From UBA2428 sp002343545 (lineage in GTDB: Bacteria; Bdellovibrionota; UBA2428), in assembly GCA_937952285.1 (NCBI GenBank), contig CALFZE010000137.1:1-45397 (forward strand): DNA of 45,397 nucleotides. Reading direction: 5' to 3'. Both the position numbers and the translations under genes were made by a program. Shown here in pieces: positions 42,498 to 45,397 of this stretch. A model generated the notes under the pieces. The model ran no database searches, had not been told where the DNA came from, and saw only the letters and a list, made by a program, of their open reading frames with translations. Position 1 is the first letter of the stretch. Every line of letters begins with the position of its first letter.

Positions 42498-43223
42498 ATG
42501 GGACGAGGTTGGGTTAACGCCATTCGGGTCGCTTCGGCGTCCAAAAAAGGCAAAGCATTCACGAAGATCGCCAAGGAAATCGCCGTCGCCGTTAAGCTCG
42601 GCGGGCCGAGTCCGGAGTCGAACGCCCGTTTGCGCTCGGCCCTCAAGGACGCGCAGAAGAACTCGATGTCCAAGGACACGGTCGAGCGCGCCATCAAACG
42701 CGGCCAAGGCGGTAGCGACGAAGCTCAGCTCGAAGAAGTCGTTTATGAGGGCTACGGCCCCCACGGCGTCGCGGCCCTCGTCGAGGTGCTCACGGATAAC
42801 CGCAACCGCGCCGTTTCCGACTTGCGCAACATCTTCAACAAGAACGGCGGCACGCTCGGCGAGTCGGGCTCCGTGCAATGGATGTTCGAGCGCGTCGCGA
42901 TGGTGTCGACCCGCGTGAAGGCCGGCGTCGACGCCGAGGAAGCCGCGATCAACGCGGGCGCCAACGAAGTCGAAAAACTCCAGATTCCGAACGAGGAAAC
43001 GGGCAAGGACGAAGAGCAATGCCACTTCGTCGGCTCGCCCACGGAACTCGACGTCATCCAAAAGTCGCTCGCCGAACAGGGATGGGAAGTCCTCAAGGCC
43101 GAGCTGACCTACCGGCCCAAGACGCCCGCCACGCTCGACGAGGCCCAAGAGAAGGAGCTTCGCGAGTTTCTCGAGGCCGTCGACGACTCCGACGACGTCA
43201 AGCGGGTTCACCTCTCCGTCTAA
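42498..43223 (+). CDS. YebC/PmpR-family (TACO1-like) protein
   Basis: YebC-family proteins act as transcriptional regulators or as translation factors that relieve ribosome stalling. The 241-residue protein has the diagnostic segments KGKAFTKIAKEIAVAVKLGG, NARLRSALKDAQKNSMSKDTVERAIKRGQG, YEGYGPHGVAALVEVLTDNRNRAVSDLRNIFNKNGG and the acidic C-terminus. The first ~12 residues (GRGWVNAIRVASASK) differ from the usual AGHSKWANIKHRK. The TAA stop overlaps the aroB ATG (TAATG), so translation is coupled. Confidence 0.93.
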   Translation: MGRGWVNAIRVASASKKGKAFTKIAKEIAVAVKLGGPSPESNARLRSALKDAQKNSMSKDTVERAIKRGQGGSDEAQLEEVVYEGYGPHGVAALVEVLTDNRNRAVSDLRNIFNKNGGTLGESGSVQWMFERVAMVSTRVKAGVDAEEAAINAGANEVEKLQIPNEETGKDEEQCHFVGSPTELDVIQKSLAEQGWEVLKAELTYRPKTPATLDEAQEKELREFLEAVDDSDDVKRVHLSV

Positions 43224-44272
43224 TGGACTTCGTTTCCACCCTTCGCTTCGCGAAGCGGCTACCCAAGGCCGCGGCCCTCGGTGGAAACGACGTCGTGCTC
43301 GTTTACGACCGCGTGCTCGAAGCCAAGGTCCCCGGCTTCCGCGCGTGGGCCCGCGGCTTCGATCGCCGCCTGGCCGTGCGGGCCGGCGAAGAGCTTAAGG
43401 ACCTGCGCGCGTTCCCCGCGCGATTGGAACGTCTCCTCTCGCTCGGCGACGGCTTGTCGCGCGCGAAGTTCACCGTCGTCGCGGTCGGCGGCGGATCGGT
43501 CGGCGACTTCGCGGGTTTCGCCGCGAGCGTCATCAAGCGCGGCGTGCGGCTCGTGCACGTGCCTTCGACTTGGCTCGCGGCCCTCGATTCCGCCCACGGC
43601 GGCAAGACCGCGCTGAACGCGGCCGGCGCCAAGAACCAGATCGGGACTTTCTATCCGGCCGAGACGGTTTGGATCGTGGACGAGCTCCTTGCCGGCCAAG
43701 GTCCCCGTCGCGCCGAAGAGGCGTTGGGCGAGCTCGTGAAGATGGCGCTCCTCGCGGGCGGCGGCTGGGCCAGACGTTTGTTCGCCGCGCGCTCGACCCC
43801 CGCCAAACTGCTCGACCCCGCGCGACTTCTCTCGCGCTACTTGAAGAAAGCTATCGACGCTAAACTCGCCGTCGTGGCGCTCGACCCCGAGGAACGCACG
43901 GGCCGGCGCGAGATCCTGAACTTGGGGCACACGGTGGGCCACGTTTTCGAAGCGGCCCACGGTATCCCGCACGGCGTGGCCGTCGGGGCGGGGCTGCGCT
44001 TCGCGCTCGAGTGGAGCTGGGCCGAGGATCTGCTGGCGGACCGCGACTTCAAGGCGCTCTCCGCGGCGCTCGAGACTTTGCTGCCGCCGCTGCCGCGTCT
44101 CAAGCCCCTCGACGCTAAGAGCTTCGAGCGGATCCTCCGCCGCGACAAGAAGAACGCCTCGCGCGATCGCCTTCGCTTCGTTTTTCTGGAAGGGCTCGGC
44201 CGGCCGCTTCGGCTCGAGGTCCCGGTCGCCGCGGTCGTGCAGGAAGCCCGCTCGCAAGGGTGGATCGAGTGA
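43223..44272 (+). CDS. aroB: 3-dehydroquinate synthase (divergent)
   Basis: AroB converts DAHP to 3-dehydroquinate in the shikimate pathway, using NAD and a divalent metal. The 349-residue protein has the NAD-binding GGGSVGDFAGFAASV and VPSTWLAALDSAHGGKTALN. KNQIGTFYPAETVWIVDE and the metal-binding NLGHTVGHVFEAAHGIPHG also fit. It diverges at HGVAVGAG, where the family normally reads HGEAVAIG. It starts inside the yebC stop and overlaps the following aroA-like gene by 4 nt (GTGA), which supports the shikimate assignment. Another sugar-phosphate cyclase is less likely. Confidence 0.87.
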   Translation: MDFVSTLRFAKRLPKAAALGGNDVVLVYDRVLEAKVPGFRAWARGFDRRLAVRAGEELKDLRAFPARLERLLSLGDGLSRAKFTVVAVGGGSVGDFAGFAASVIKRGVRLVHVPSTWLAALDSAHGGKTALNAAGAKNQIGTFYPAETVWIVDELLAGQGPRRAEEALGELVKMALLAGGGWARRLFAARSTPAKLLDPARLLSRYLKKAIDAKLAVVALDPEERTGRREILNLGHTVGHVFEAAHGIPHGVAVGAGLRFALEWSWAEDLLADRDFKALSAALETLLPPLPRLKPLDAKSFERILRRDKKNASRDRLRFVFLEGLGRPLRLEVPVAAVVQEARSQGWIE

Positions 44273-45397
44273 AGCCTTTCGACTTCGAAGGGGCTTTGCC
44301 CGCCTCCAAATCCCTTTTCAATCGCTGGGCCGTGGTGGGTTCCTTCGAGGCGAAGCTCAAGCTGCTCGGGGACTCGAACTGCCACGACGTCGTGCGGATG
44401 AAGTCCGCGCTCACCGCGCTCGCGAAGGGCGAGGCGATGGATTGCGGCGAGGCGGGCACGGTGCTGCGCTTTCTCGCGTTCCGCGCCGCGCGCGTGCCGG
44501 GTCGCCACCGCCTGATCGGACATCCGCGTCTCTTCGCGCGGCCGCAGGCGGAGCTCGTCGAGCTTCTCGGGGCCGTCGGGGTGAAGGCCACGCTGAGCGA
44601 GAACGAGCTCATGATCGAAGGCTCGGGATGGCAGAAGCCGGCCGGTCCGATCAAGGTCCGTCGCGAGCGTTCGAGCCAGTTCTTGTCGGGCTTCGTGCTG
44701 AGCGCCTGGGACTTGCCCTTCGCGCTGCCCCTCGAACTCGAGGGCGAAGCCGTCTCCGAATCGTACTGGAAGATGACCCGCGCCGTCGTTTTACGCGCGG
44801 GCATGAAGCTGAGCGGGGGTCGCCCCGGCTCCTTCGAGGTCCTGCCGCGCCAGCGCGTGCGCTACGAAACGATCGACGTCGAGCCGGATCTGAGCTCGGC
44901 CTTCGCCGTGGCGGCGCTCGCCGCGCGCGGCGGCCGGGCGTGGATCAAGAATTTTCCCGAGACCTCGCTGCAGCCGGATCGGGTTTTTCCCGACCTCCTC
45001 AAATCGATGGGCTTTCGCGTCGACCGCAAGCGCGAGGGAGGCCTCGAGTTCCGCGGCCCCGAAGCCGGGCTTCGCGCGATCGAGGCGGATCTGCGCGAGA
45101 CGCCCGATCTTTTTCCGGTGCTCGCGGTCCTCGGTGCGCTCGCCGAAGGACGCACGCGACTCTTCGGGGCCCCGCATCTTCGCCATAAGGAATCCGACCG
45201 CGTGGCGGCCACGGCTTCGCTGCTCGCGGATCTCGGCATCGAGTCGCAGGCGAGGGACGACGGGCTCGAACTGACGGGCCCCGTCGCGCCGAGTTCGGCC
45301 ACCGAGGTCGAGGTCGACGCCCATGGGGATCATCGCATCGTCATGGCGGCTTGGGTGCTCAAACGCGCGGGCTTCGCGCTCCGCGTGCGGGGCGAAG
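44269..45397 (+). CDS. aroA: 3-phosphoshikimate 1-carboxyvinyltransferase (EPSP synthase), 3' end cut by window
   Basis: AroA joins phosphoenolpyruvate to shikimate-3-phosphate. The frame opens at GTG 44269, overlapping the aroB stop, and runs off the right edge after 376 codons of an expected ~420. Landmarks are ALPASKSLFNRW (the PGSKS-x2-NR site), GEAGTVLRFLAF (usually GNAGTxxR), RRERSSQFLSGFVLSA, DLFPVLAVLGALAEG, LRHKESDRV (Glu-Ser-Asp-Arg intact) and DAHGDHRIVMAAW. Catalytic positions are mostly kept, but Asn-to-Glu in the GNAGT loop marks it as diverged from class I and II enzymes. Confidence 0.88.
   Translation, partial: MKPFDFEGALPASKSLFNRWAVVGSFEAKLKLLGDSNCHDVVRMKSALTALAKGEAMDCGEAGTVLRFLAFRAARVPGRHRLIGHPRLFARPQAELVELLGAVGVKATLSENELMIEGSGWQKPAGPIKVRRERSSQFLSGFVLSAWDLPFALPLELEGEAVSESYWKMTRAVVLRAGMKLSGGRPGSFEVLPRQRVRYETIDVEPDLSSAFAVAALAARGGRAWIKNFPETSLQPDRVFPDLLKSMGFRVDRKREGGLEFRGPEAGLRAIEADLRETPDLFPVLAVLGALAEGRTRLFGAPHLRHKESDRVAATASLLADLGIESQARDDGLELTGPVAPSSATEVEVDAHGDHRIVMAAWVLKRAGFALRVRGE

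Noticed and set aside
1..45397. CRISPR arrays, insertion sequences, prophage or restriction systems
   Set aside because: No regularly spaced direct repeats, transposase, integrase, phage structural or restriction genes were seen on either strand.

Overview
The window is 45.4 kb of GC-rich, gene-dense bacterial DNA from a diderm. It encodes LptD, OmpA-type and TonB-type envelope proteins and many lipoproteins. A TIGR02147-family regulator, a Lnb/DUF4105 periplasmic protein, a prepilin with a lectin-like head, a CHASE2 adenylate cyclase and thrombospondin type 1 repeats together point to a Bdellovibrionota-like (Bdellovibrio/Oligoflexia) organism. The phylum is an inference from family content. 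No rRNA, insertion sequence, prophage or CRISPR array was seen. There is one tRNA gene, tRNA-Val(GAC), with an encoded CCA end.

Left part (0-15.3 kb): a large Ig-like/TSP1 surface protein, open at the window's left edge, is coupled to an OmpA-family protein. Two coupled minus-strand membrane-protein genes follow, one with a HAMP domain. Next come class I aldolase fbaB with a small partner gene, pssA, a VOC protein, asd, truA, a TonB-like protein and a membrane-anchored penicillin-acylase-family Ntn hydrolase. On the minus strand lie a FecR-domain protein, an unusual prepilin and a STAS-domain protein.

Middle (15.3-28.7 kb): rsmI is coupled to a CHASE2 adenylate cyclase, which is followed by a Crp/Fnr regulator, a plausible cAMP circuit. 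Then come accD, lptD, a monoglyceride-lipase-like hydrolase, a TIGR02147 regulator coupled to a lipoprotein and a small acidic protein, tRNA-Val, a small membrane protein, the Lnb/DUF4105 protein and a small CATI-type lipoprotein.

Right part (28.7-45.4 kb): a minus-strand glycan cluster encodes GH15, DUF1080, an OpgG/D (MdoG)-like protein and a beta-helix lipoprotein. A strong terminator follows, and then a periplasmic GH3 beta-glucosidase. OpgG/D enzymes are now known as beta-1,2-glucan-active (GH186), and no OpgH partner is visible. The set therefore looks more like degradation of (prey or own) periplasmic glucans than their synthesis, and it is the most interesting system in the window. 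To its right are a secreted lipase-like hydrolase, a degenerate-receiver/TPR protein, fadD, a YebC-family gene, and a divergent aroB-aroA pair cut by the right edge.

Most genes are packed with 4-nt stop/start overlaps or short gaps. GTG and TTG starts are common. The many very long antisense open frames are GC-driven shadows and were left out.
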